DNA from: an uncultured Gemmatimonadota bacterium
GTDB lineage: Bacteria; Gemmatimonadota; Gemmatimonadetes; Gemmatimonadales; Gemmatimonadaceae
Direction: 5' to 3'
Length of the DNA: 5,309 bases
Assembly (NCBI GenBank): GCA_946479995.1
Contig: CAMLIU010000156.1
Span: forward strand, 1-5,309
Under the pieces are notes generated by a model. It was not told the DNA's origin. It made no database searches and was given only the letters and a program-made list of their open reading frames with translations. Position numbers and translations under genes: made by a program. Shown one piece after another: positions 1-5,309 of this stretch (position 1 is the first letter of the stretch; every line of letters begins with the position of its first letter).

Positions 1-838
1 AGCGCGCCACCTCCTGCAGCCCCGACTTGATGTACCGGATGTCGGTGATCTGCGAGCCGAGGTGGAAGTGGATCAGCTTGATGATGTCGAGGCGCCCCAC
101 GGCGCGGAGCTTGTCCACCGCCTGCATGAGCTGCGCGGCGTTGAGCCCGAACTTGGACTTCTCGCCGCCGCTCTCCTTCCACCGGCCGAAGCCGGACGAC
201 GCGAGCTTGATGCGGATGCCCGCCGTCGGCATGACGCCGAGCTCCTCCGCCGCGGCGAGGAGCACGTCGATCTCGCTCAGCTGCTCGATGACGATGAACA
301 CCTGGTGGCCGAGCTTCTGCCCCATGAGGGCGAGGCGCATGAACTCCTCGTCCTTGTAGCCGTTGCAGACGATGAGGTGCTCGGTGCTCTCGGACAGGCC
401 GAGCACGGCCTGCAGCTCGGGCTTGGATCCGCACTCCAGCCCCACCCCGTGCTTCGCGCCGAACTGGACGATCTCCTCCACCACGTGGCGCTGCTGGTTC
501 ACCTTGATCGGATAGACCGTGGTGTACCCGCCCTCGTAGTCGAACTCGCGGATGGCGTTCTTGAACCGCTCGCTGAGCGCCTCGATGCGGGAGCGCAGGA
601 TGTCGGAGAAGCGCAGCAGCACCGGCATCGCGACGCCCTGTTCCTCGAGATCGTTGGCGAGCTCGTACAGGCTGAGCTGCCGTTCCGGATGCTCCTTGTC
701 CGGGCGGACCACCACGTGTCCGTGCTCGTCGATGTCGAAGAAGCCCGCGCCCCACCCTTCGATGTTGTAGAGCGCGCGTGCCTTCGCGATGTCCCAGTCA
801 GCCTTGGAGCTGACTACCTCTGCGGTCTGCGTTGCCAT
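1..838 (-). CDS. speA: Biosynthetic arginine decarboxylase (N-terminal 279 residues; 3' end cut by the left window edge)
   Basis: PLP- and Mg-dependent enzyme converting L-arginine to agmatine and CO2, the first step of the agmatine route to putrescine and spermidine. I translated the minus strand from the ATG at 836-838; the frame stays open to position 1, giving 279 codons. Family enzymes are usually about 630-660 residues, so under half is visible. The visible part carries the N-terminal region and much of the alanine-racemase-like barrel. Landmarks: VYPIKVNQ with the expected PLP-binding lysine at K112 (nt 503-505), GLECGSKPEL at 133-142, VCNGYKDEEF at 157-166, GGEKSKFGL at 224-232 and HFHLGSQ at 257-263. 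These match E. coli SpeA closely in order and spacing. The C-terminal half, with the remaining active-site residues, lies outside the window. The start is well supported: no ATG, GTG or TTG occurs in frame between it and the pdxH stop. No Shine-Dalgarno sequence precedes it; the five bases before ATG are CCCCA. It lies 84 nt downstream of pdxH, whose product makes its cofactor. Confidence 0.97.
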   Translation of the reverse strand, partial: MATQTAEVVSSKADWDIAKARALYNIEGWGAGFFDIDEHGHVVVRPDKEHPERQLSLYELANDLEEQGVAMPVLLRFSDILRSRIEALSERFKNAIREFDYEGGYTTVYPIKVNQQRHVVEEIVQFGAKHGVGLECGSKPELQAVLGLSESTEHLIVCNGYKDEEFMRLALMGQKLGHQVFIVIEQLSEIDVLLAAAEELGVMPTAGIRIKLASSGFGRWKESGGEKSKFGLNAAQLMQAVDKLRAVGRLDIIKLIHFHLGSQITDIRYIKSGLQEVAR

Positions 839-854
839 TGGGGGAAAATAACAG

Positions 855-878
855 GTCGGACGGTCGGACGGTCGGACC
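855..878. repeat. Three tandem copies of an 8-bp GTCGGACN unit
   Basis: The plus strand reads GTCGGACG, GTCGGACG, GTCGGACC without interruption. Each unit's GTC-G-GAC core is an odd-length palindrome, so on the speA coding strand it reads GTCCGAC. The array lies 17 nt upstream of the speA start, in the leader if transcription comes from upstream. A related pair of units lies at 906-925. Function unknown; it could be a protein-binding array, an RNA structure element or a dispersed intergenic repeat. Confidence 0.85.
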
Positions 879-883
879 CATTC

Positions 884-900
884 GCGGCGCTGCGCGCCGC
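884..900 (-). other. Perfect 7-bp GC hairpin in the pdxH-speA gap
   Basis: GCGGCGC at 884-890 is the exact reverse complement of GCGCCGC at 894-900, separated by a 3-nt loop. On the minus-strand transcript the stem is followed by GAAUGGG with no U tract, so it is not a canonical intrinsic terminator for pdxH. It could still act as a 3'-end stabiliser, a pause site or part of a larger leader structure with the flanking octamer repeats. GC-rich sequence makes short hairpins fairly likely by chance. Confidence 0.55.
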
Positions 901-905
901 TCTTC

Positions 906-925
906 GTCTGACTGTCGGACCGTCA
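906..925. repeat. Degenerate GTCNGACN octamers overlapping the pdxH stop codon
   Basis: The plus strand reads GTCTGACT, GTCGGACC, GTCA: two and a half units with the same 8-bp period and GTC-N-GAC core as the perfect array at 855-878. The final partial unit contains the complement of the pdxH stop codon TGA (923-925). GACCGTC at 918-924 is the exact reverse complement of GACGGTC at 867-873 and also of 859-865, so the two clusters can pair around the hairpin at 884-900. Confidence 0.7.
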
Positions 926-1525
926 CGGGTACAGGGCCTCCACGCGCCAGCCATCGGCTTCGCGCCGGTAGAGCCGCCGCTCATGGAGGCGGCTGGGCAT
1001 GTTGTGCCAGAACTCGATGCGTTGCGGGACGATTCGGAAGCCTGACCAGTGGGGGGGACGGGGCACGGGCTCGCCATCGAACCTGCGCTCCATCTCGCGC
1101 ACCCGAACGTCCAAGAGGTCCGGGGAATCCATCACCTGGCTCTGGAAGGACGCCCATGCGCCAAGCTGGCTTCCGCGGGCGCGGGAGGCGAAGTACGCGT
1201 CGGCCTCCTCGGCATCCACCGGCACGGCGTCGCCTTCCACCCGCACCTGGCGCTCGAGGGGCTGCCAGTGGAAGCACATCGCCGCGTGGGGGTTGGCGAG
1301 CAGCTCGCGTCCCTTCCGGCTCTCGTAGTTCGTGTAGAACACGAACCCGCGCTCATCCACCGCCTTGAGGAGGACGATGCGCACCGAGGGCCGGCCGCCT
1401 TCGCCCACCGTGCCCAGTGCGAACGCCGTGGGCTCGGGAAGCCGCTCGGCCCCCACGGCGCGGGCGGTGGCAAGCAGCTCGACGAAGCGCTCGAAGGGCT
1501 CGCTGACCGGCGCGAGGGGCGTCAT
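923..1525 (-). CDS. pdxH: Pyridoxamine 5'-phosphate oxidase
   Basis: FMN-dependent cytoplasmic flavoenzyme that oxidises pyridoxamine or pyridoxine 5'-phosphate to PLP, using O2 and releasing H2O2; it is the last step of the DXP-dependent vitamin B6 route and part of salvage. Product is 200 residues. By alignment with E. coli PdxH, FMN contacts are RIVLLK (49-54), FYTN (63-66), SRK (69-71), Q93 in RQV, Q120 and W173. Substrate contacts are K54, Y111, R115, S119 and the R-L-H motif at 179-181. All key residues are present. Two differences: the usual SRPR is SRAR (114-117), and the segment before RLHER reads FWHNMPS where E. coli has FWQGGEH. The protein is about 18 residues shorter at the N terminus than the E. 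coli enzyme (218 residues), losing the region that carries R14 and Y17 there; no upstream in-frame start is available. The ATG is 25 nt after the AIM24-family stop, consistent with cotranscription. No strong ribosome binding site is visible. Confidence 0.97.
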   Translation of the reverse strand: MTPLAPVSEPFERFVELLATARAVGAERLPEPTAFALGTVGEGGRPSVRIVLLKAVDERGFVFYTNYESRKGRELLANPHAAMCFHWQPLERQVRVEGDAVPVDAEEADAYFASRARGSQLGAWASFQSQVMDSPDLLDVRVREMERRFDGEPVPRPPHWSGFRIVPQRIEFWHNMPSRLHERRLYRREADGWRVEALYP

Positions 1526-1550
1526 GCTCGCGCGGTGCCCCGGAGGGCGC

Positions 1551-2366
1551 TCAATCGTTGCTCCCCAGCACGCCGCCGATCACGCTCCCCAGCACGGCCG
1601 TACCGAGCATGCTTCCCTCCTGCACCTGCCGGCCACCGGCGCGCGGCGCCGAGGCGATGATGCGGTCGGCGAGGCGCGAGAAGGGCATCGTCTGCAGCAT
1701 CACGCGGCCGGGACCGGCGAGGGTGGCGAAGAACAACCCCTCTCCGCCGAACAGCGCCGTCTTCACGCCCGGCACGAGCTGGATGTCGTACTGGACCTGC
1801 GACTCCATCGCCACGATGCACCCGGTGTCCACGCGCAGGACCTCGCCCGGCGCCAGCGTCTTCTCCCAGATCGCTCCCGAGGCGTGCAGCACGGCCACGC
1901 CGTCGCCGGTGATGCGCTGGAGGATGAATCCTTCGCCACCGAAGAAGCCTGCTCCGATGCGGCGCGTGAAGGCGATGTCCACGTTGGTGCCGCGCGGCGC
2001 GCAGAGGAACGAGTCCTTCTGCGCGATGATGGCGCCGTTCCACTCGCGCAGGTCCACCGGCTTGATCTTCCCCGGGAAGGGCGAGGAGAACGCCACGCGC
2101 CGACGGCTGCTCGCCGAATTGGCGAAGGTGGTGATGAAGAAGGTGTCGCCGGAGAGGGCGCGCTTCGCCCCGGCGAACAGCTTGCCGAGCATGCCGCCGC
2201 CCTGCCGGTTGGGATCGAGCGTGGTGTTCATCTCGATCCCCTGCTCCATGAACATCATCGCGCCCGCCTCGGCGATCACCATCTCGCCCGGATCGAGGGT
2301 CACGATCACCGCCTGCAGGTCATCGCCGATCAGCTCGTAGTCGAGCACGTCGGAGGATTGTGTCAT
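1551..2366 (-). CDS. AIM24 / TIGR00266 family protein (former DUF124)
   Basis: A 271-residue protein of the AIM24-like family, widespread in bacteria and named after a yeast mitochondrial protein; the bacterial biochemical role is not established. Recognition rests on the family's pattern: an N-terminal beta-rich part ([26 protein letters not shown] at 24-40), then two similar glycine motifs, FFGGEGF at 141-147 and LFGGEGL at 205-211, the second leading into [20 protein letters not shown] at 216-235, a typical C-terminal signature. The chain ends in a Gly-rich, mildly hydrophobic tail ([17 protein letters not shown]). No signal peptide is seen, so it is probably cytoplasmic or membrane-associated. 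I start it at the ATG at 2364-2366. An in-frame GTG at 2421-2423 would add 19 residues but would overlap the peptidase gene by 26 nt, and the extra residues (RRLLAHRDESPSPEARHS) do not look like family sequence. It lies 31 nt after the peptidase stop and 25 nt before pdxH. Confidence 0.92.
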   Translation of the reverse strand: MTQSSDVLDYELIGDDLQAVIVTLDPGEMVIAEAGAMMFMEQGIEMNTTLDPNRQGGGMLGKLFAGAKRALSGDTFFITTFANSASSRRRVAFSSPFPGKIKPVDLREWNGAIIAQKDSFLCAPRGTNVDIAFTRRIGAGFFGGEGFILQRITGDGVAVLHASGAIWEKTLAPGEVLRVDTGCIVAMESQVQYDIQLVPGVKTALFGGEGLFFATLAGPGRVMLQTMPFSRLADRIIASAPRAGGRQVQEGSMLGTAVLGSVIGGVLGSND

Positions 2367-2372
2367 GCTGTG

Positions 2373-2382
2373 CCTGGCCTCT
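2373..2382 (-). promoter_or_regulatory. Possible ribosome binding site for the AIM24-family gene
   Basis: On the minus strand AGAGG (2378-2382) lies 11 nt before the ATG at 2366, and a second AGG (2373-2375) lies 6 nt before it. This purine-rich patch favours the ATG at 2366 over the upstream GTG at 2423. It is weak and could be incidental in GC-rich sequence. Confidence 0.4.
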
Positions 2383-2397
2383 GGTGAGGGTGATTCG

Positions 2398-5309
2398 TCA
2401 CGGTGCGCCAGCAGGCGTCTCACCGCCGCCGATCACCGCTGGCGTGGCTGGCGCGGCGGGCGCGAGCTGGTCGCGTCCCTTCATCTGGTACGGGATGCCA
2501 TTCACCATCCAGTCCGGCGCCGGCATGCCGCGCAGCTTGTTGTCGAAGAACTGCTGCATCCGCATCGCGACGTCCTTCTGGTTCGCCCGCTTGGTGGGGT
2601 TGTGCTCCTCGCCGTTGTAGTCGAGCAGGTACACCTCCTTGCCCAGCCGTCGCATCGCCACGAACATCTCGATCCCCTGGTACCACGGCACGGAGCCGTC
2701 GCCGTCGTTGTGCATCATCAGCAGCGGGGTGGTGATGCGGTCGGCCCAGAAGAGGGGCGAGTTCTCCATGTAGCGCATCGGGTACTGCCAGATGGAGCCC
2801 CCGATGCGGCTCTGCGTGTGCTCGTACTGGAAGGAGCGCGCCAGCCCGCTCTGCCAGCGGATGCCGCCGTAGGCGCTGAACATGTCGGCGACCGGTGCGC
2901 CCGCCATCGCCGCCTTGAACAGCGGCGTCTGCGTGATGATGTACGCCGTCTGGTAGCCGCCCCAACTCTGTCCCTGGATGCCGAGCCCGTCGGGATCCAC
3001 GAAGCCACGGGCCAGCAGCGCCTGCACTCCCGGCACGATGGACTTCATGGCGCTCGGGCCGGGATATCCCGTTTCGTAATGGATGTCCGGCTCGAACACG
3101 AGGTAGCCGTTCGACGTGTAGTGCGTCGGGTTGATGACGTTGCGGCCGCCGGGCGGGACGTACTGATGGAGGTTCTGCGACAGTTGCTCGTAGAAGTACG
3201 CGATCATCGGGTACTTCTTCGTCGAGTCGAAGCCGGCCGGCTTGTACAGCAGCCCCTGCAGCGGCACGCCATCGGAGCTCGTCCAGTGCACGAGCTCCAC
3301 CGAGCCCCACTTGAACTCCTTCTGCTGCGGGTTCGCGTCCGACACGCGCGTCAGCGACGCCAGCGAGCGACCGGCATACAGGTCGGGGAACTGCGTGAAC
3401 GTCCCGCGCGTGACGACGTAGGTATCGCCATGCCTGGCGCGGGCGGGCATGCCGTACGCGACGTCGCCCATCACGATCTGGCGCGGCATCGCCTTCGCAT
3501 CCAGGCGATCCTCGTAGAAGCCACTCGCCTTCGTGTCCTCGTCGAACGCGCGCAGCAGGAGCGGCTGGCGCGGGTCGAAGGTGCGATCGTCGCGATCGAG
3601 GTCCACGACCCGCAGGGTCAGGTGCTCACGCTGCCCGATGGAGTCGGTGACGAGGACGGGAACGCGTACCCCTGCCGGATCGAGCGCCCAGATGTCGAAG
3701 CGATCGTAGGCGAGGAGGGCGCGGTCGCCGTCCGTCCACCCGCCGATTCCCCACGGCGCCGGCACGCTCGGCGTGTCCCACGTCTCCTGGTCGAAACGGA
3801 CTCCCTTCAAACCACCGGTGAGGTCGCGCTTCGTCTTCCTGGCGATGTCGTAGCTCCACCATTTTCCATCGTCGAAGTACACGATGAAGCGCCCGCCAGG
3901 CGAGAGCTGCGGCTCGAAGCGGATGTGCTGCGCGACGAGGGTGCGCGCGCCCGTGACGGCATCCACCGCGTACAGGTCGTCGCCACCCTCGCCCCACATC
4001 GCCTGGACGGCATACGGCAGGTCGGTGGTGAGCATGGCGCTGCGACCATCGTCACTCACTTCCACCGTCGGAAAGGAATCGTTGGCGAGCTTCACCATCT
4101 TCTTCGTCGCCACGTGCCAGATGGCGCCGAGGGAGCGGCTGCGATCACGCGGCGCCTCAACGCGCTGCTGCGGCTGGAGTCGCGGGTCCTTCCAGTGCCA
4201 GAGGTCGAACACCGCCTTGTCGGCGAGGGAGTCGGCCGGAATGGAATCCAGCGGCGCGTGGGTATAGCCGAACTGCACCGCCGACCCGTCGCGGGTGAAC
4301 GCCGCGCGCCCCTCCGCCACGACCATCGAATCGCCCATCGCCGTCGCGGGAACGGCCAGCTGCGCGCCACCGGCGCCGAGCTTCGCATGGTAGAGCGCGA
4401 AGCGCGGGTGCTCGCGTCCGAACTCGGTCACGTTCGAGAGGAACGCCGCCTGGCGTCCGGCCCGGTCCAGGGTGAGGGAGCGGTAGTCCCCCGCGCCATT
4501 GAGCAGCACCAGCTCGCGCTCGGGCTCGGAGACACGGCGCACGTATGCGCCATCGCGGGCAGCATCACGCGACGTGACGACGTAGCCGAGGAACTTCGCG
4601 CTGTCGTCGAAGACGTAGGTGGTGACGTCCGCGATGCGGGTCTCGCGGCCGGTGTTCAGGTCGCGGAGCACGAGGGTGCTGCCGTACGTGCGTCGGCGAC
4701 CGCGTGCCGCAGAATCGGCCACGGGGCGCGGCGCGCCGCCGGGCGCCGCTGCGGAGCGCGGCTCGCGCGCGGAATCGCGTGGGGCGCGCGTCGCGCTGTC
4801 CCCTTCCAGGAGGTACGCCACCACGCTCGCCCCCTCCCGCGGCAGGGCGAACGACTTCACGCGATCGATGCGGGTCACCTGTCCGTCGGCCAGGCGCACC
4901 AGCGCGAGTCCCTTGTGCTCGGGCGCGCGCGGTGACTTGCGGCGCGCCGCCTCGTATTCCGCGCGCGGGGCGGAAGTCTCCGTCACCGCCCAGCGACTGT
5001 CCGGGGAGAAGGCCGCGGGCGTCGGCCCCTCGTTGCGGCTGCCATGATAGCCGGCGACGAGCTGCGGCCGGCCGATGAAGCCGCGCGGCACGCGCCACTC
5101 GCGGTCGGCGTCGGTCGCGCGAATCACCAGCTCGCCGTCGCCCACCTGCGGCACGAGGCTGTACGCCACCCATCGGCCATCGGCGCTGAGCGTCGTGCCG
5201 CTGATGGAGCGCCAGACATCCCAGTCGGCGGGGGTGAGTGCACGTGGTGCACCCGACTGGGCGAGCGCGGTGGTCGCGCCGATCAGGAGGAGGGCGGCAG
5301 CGAGTCGAG
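2398..5309 (-). CDS. Secreted S9-family (prolyl oligopeptidase type) serine peptidase, 5' end beyond the right edge
   Basis: Serine peptidase of the prolyl oligopeptidase/DPP-IV clan, predicted to cleave peptides outside the cytoplasm. The frame has no stop from 2398 to the right edge: 969 residues are visible and only the first few are missing. A GTG at 5167-5169 could be taken as a start, but the frame upstream encodes a clear signal peptide followed by family-like sequence (LTPADWDVWRSISGTTLSADG), so the gene begins outside the window. Numbering from that GTG as residue 1: residues 1 to about 620 form a beta-propeller-like region, and about 620-900 the alpha/beta hydrolase, beginning near HWTSSDGVPLQG. 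The catalytic triad is visible: S735 in GQSWGGYQ (nt 2965-2967), D824 in NDGDGSVPW (nt 2698-2700) and H856 in NGEEHN (nt 2602-2604). The Asp-His spacing of 32 equals that of DPP-IV. YFYEQLSQ resembles the family's oxyanion-hole tyrosine segment. Oddities are an Ala/Arg/Pro-rich insert at 125-160 and an Ala/Pro-rich C-terminal tail. The exact substrate cannot be inferred. It is first in the visible row, 31 nt before the AIM24 gene. Confidence 0.95.
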   Translation of the reverse strand, partial: RLAAALLLIGATTALAQSGAPRALTPADWDVWRSISGTTLSADGRWVAYSLVPQVGDGELVIRATDADREWRVPRGFIGRPQLVAGYHGSRNEGPTPAAFSPDSRWAVTETSAPRAEYEAARRKSPRAPEHKGLALVRLADGQVTRIDRVKSFALPREGASVVAYLLEGDSATRAPRDSAREPRSAAAPGGAPRPVADSAARGRRRTYGSTLVLRDLNTGRETRIADVTTYVFDDSAKFLGYVVTSRDAARDGAYVRRVSEPERELVLLNGAGDYRSLTLDRAGRQAAFLSNVTEFGREHPRFALYHAKLGAGGAQLAVPATAMGDSMVVAEGRAAFTRDGSAVQFGYTHAPLDSIPADSLADKAVFDLWHWKDPRLQPQQRVEAPRDRSRSLGAIWHVATKKMVKLANDSFPTVEVSDDGRSAMLTTDLPYAVQAMWGEGGDDLYAVDAVTGARTLVAQHIRFEPQLSPGGRFIVYFDDGKWWSYDIARKTKRDLTGGLKGVRFDQETWDTPSVPAPWGIGGWTDGDRALLAYDRFDIWALDPAGVRVPVLVTDSIGQREHLTLRVVDLDRDDRTFDPRQPLLLRAFDEDTKASGFYEDRLDAKAMPRQIVMGDVAYGMPARARHGDTYVVTRGTFTQFPDLYAGRSLASLTRVSDANPQQKEFKWGSVELVHWTSSDGVPLQGLLYKPAGFDSTKKYPMIAYFYEQLSQNLHQYVPPGGRNVINPTHYTSNGYLVFEPDIHYETGYPGPSAMKSIVPGVQALLARGFVDPDGLGIQGQSWGGYQTAYIITQTPLFKAAMAGAPVADMFSAYGGIRWQSGLARSFQYEHTQSRIGGSIWQYPMRYMENSPLFWADRITTPLLMMHNDGDGSVPWYQGIEMFVAMRRLGKEVYLLDYNGEEHNPTKRANQKDVAMRMQQFFDNKLRGMPAPDWMVNGIPYQMKGRDQLAPAAPATPAVIGGGETPAGAP
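4690..4797 (-). other. Ala/Arg/Pro-rich low-complexity insert within the S9 peptidase propeller
   Basis: Residues 125-160 (numbered from the GTG at 5169) are almost only Ala, Arg, Pro, Ser, Asp and Gly, lying between two beta-like strands (VVAYLLEG and YGSTLVLRDL). This looks like a flexible surface loop joining propeller strands. The reading frame is intact across it and the flanking sequence is family-like, so it is not a frameshift. Confidence 0.65.
5260..5307 (-). other. Signal peptide of the S9 peptidase (partial)
   Basis: The minus strand encodes R-LAAALLLIGATTALA followed by QSGAPRALTP. This is an arginine at the edge, a hydrophobic core, and a small-residue ALA motif suited to signal peptidase I, with cleavage expected before the glutamine (codon 5257-5259). 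There is no cysteine, so it is not a lipoprotein signal. The initiator codon and any further positive residues lie beyond the window. This supports export of the peptidase to the periplasm or outside the cell. Confidence 0.85.

Noticed and set aside
855..878. The GTCGGACN tandem array as a CRISPR array
   Set aside because: Units are 8 bp and abut directly without spacers, and no cas gene is nearby.
884..900. The GC hairpin as a rho-independent terminator of pdxH
   Set aside because: No run of U follows the stem on the minus-strand transcript; the next bases are GAAUGGGUCC. It is recorded only as a hairpin.
62..1045. A 327-codon plus-strand open frame crossing speA, the intergenic repeat and the end of pdxH
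   Set aside because: It spans two well-identified opposite-strand genes and the gap between them, and its product is a repetitive Leu/Val/Asp/His-rich sequence typical of antisense shadow frames.
1365..2387. A 340-codon plus-strand open frame opposite pdxH and the AIM24-family gene
   Set aside because: The product is low-complexity and Arg/His/Ala-rich with no domain, while the minus-strand genes it covers are confidently identified.
2367..2423. An upstream GTG start (2421-2423) for the AIM24-family gene
   Set aside because: It would overlap the peptidase 3' end by 26 nt and add residues unlike the family. The ATG at 2366 has a plausible purine-rich site upstream and gives a typical N terminus.
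2365..4935. An 856-codon open frame on the plus strand, antisense to the S9 peptidase
   Set aside because: Its translation is rich in Arg, His, Val and Leu and has no recognisable domain. Long antisense open frames are expected opposite genes with strong third-position GC bias. The minus-strand frame has a signal peptide, a catalytic triad and family sequence throughout.
5167..5169. GTG as the true start of the S9 peptidase
   Set aside because: The frame continues upstream through family-like sequence into a clear signal peptide at the window edge, so the real start lies outside the window.

Overview
The window is a GC-rich bacterial chromosomal segment in which every convincing gene lies on the minus strand. 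Read in the direction of transcription (right to left), the order is: a large secreted S9-family serine peptidase cut by the right edge (2398-5309); an AIM24/TIGR00266 family protein (1551-2366); pyridoxamine 5'-phosphate oxidase pdxH (923-1525); and biosynthetic arginine decarboxylase speA, cut by the left edge (1-838). Gaps between genes are 31, 25 and 84 nt, so the first three could be one transcription unit and speA may be part of it or have its own leader. Coding density is close to complete and there is no gene-free stretch over 300 bases.

The organism looks like a high-GC Gram-negative. The type of S9 peptidase (signal peptide, long propeller domain, GQSWGGYQ nucleophile elbow, catalytic Asp in an NDGDGSVPW context) is common in Gemmatimonadota, Bacteroidota and relatives. 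Together with the GC content I lean to Gemmatimonadota or a similar phylum, but this is an impression from protein style and not a demonstrated placement.

Functionally, the PdxH-SpeA pair makes sense together: PdxH makes pyridoxal 5'-phosphate (PLP), and SpeA is a PLP-dependent enzyme making agmatine for polyamine synthesis. The AIM24-like protein has no firmly known role. The peptidase carries a signal peptide and probably acts outside the cytoplasm on peptides, and no link to the other three genes is evident.

The most unusual sequence is the 84-nt pdxH-speA gap. It holds octamer repeats of the form GTCNGACN in two clusters, on either side of a perfect 7-bp GC hairpin, and the clusters can also pair with each other as an outer stem that includes the pdxH stop codon. 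Apart from that, these are housekeeping and ordinary accessory genes. I see no mobile element, CRISPR array, RNA gene, defence system or clearly new multi-gene system.
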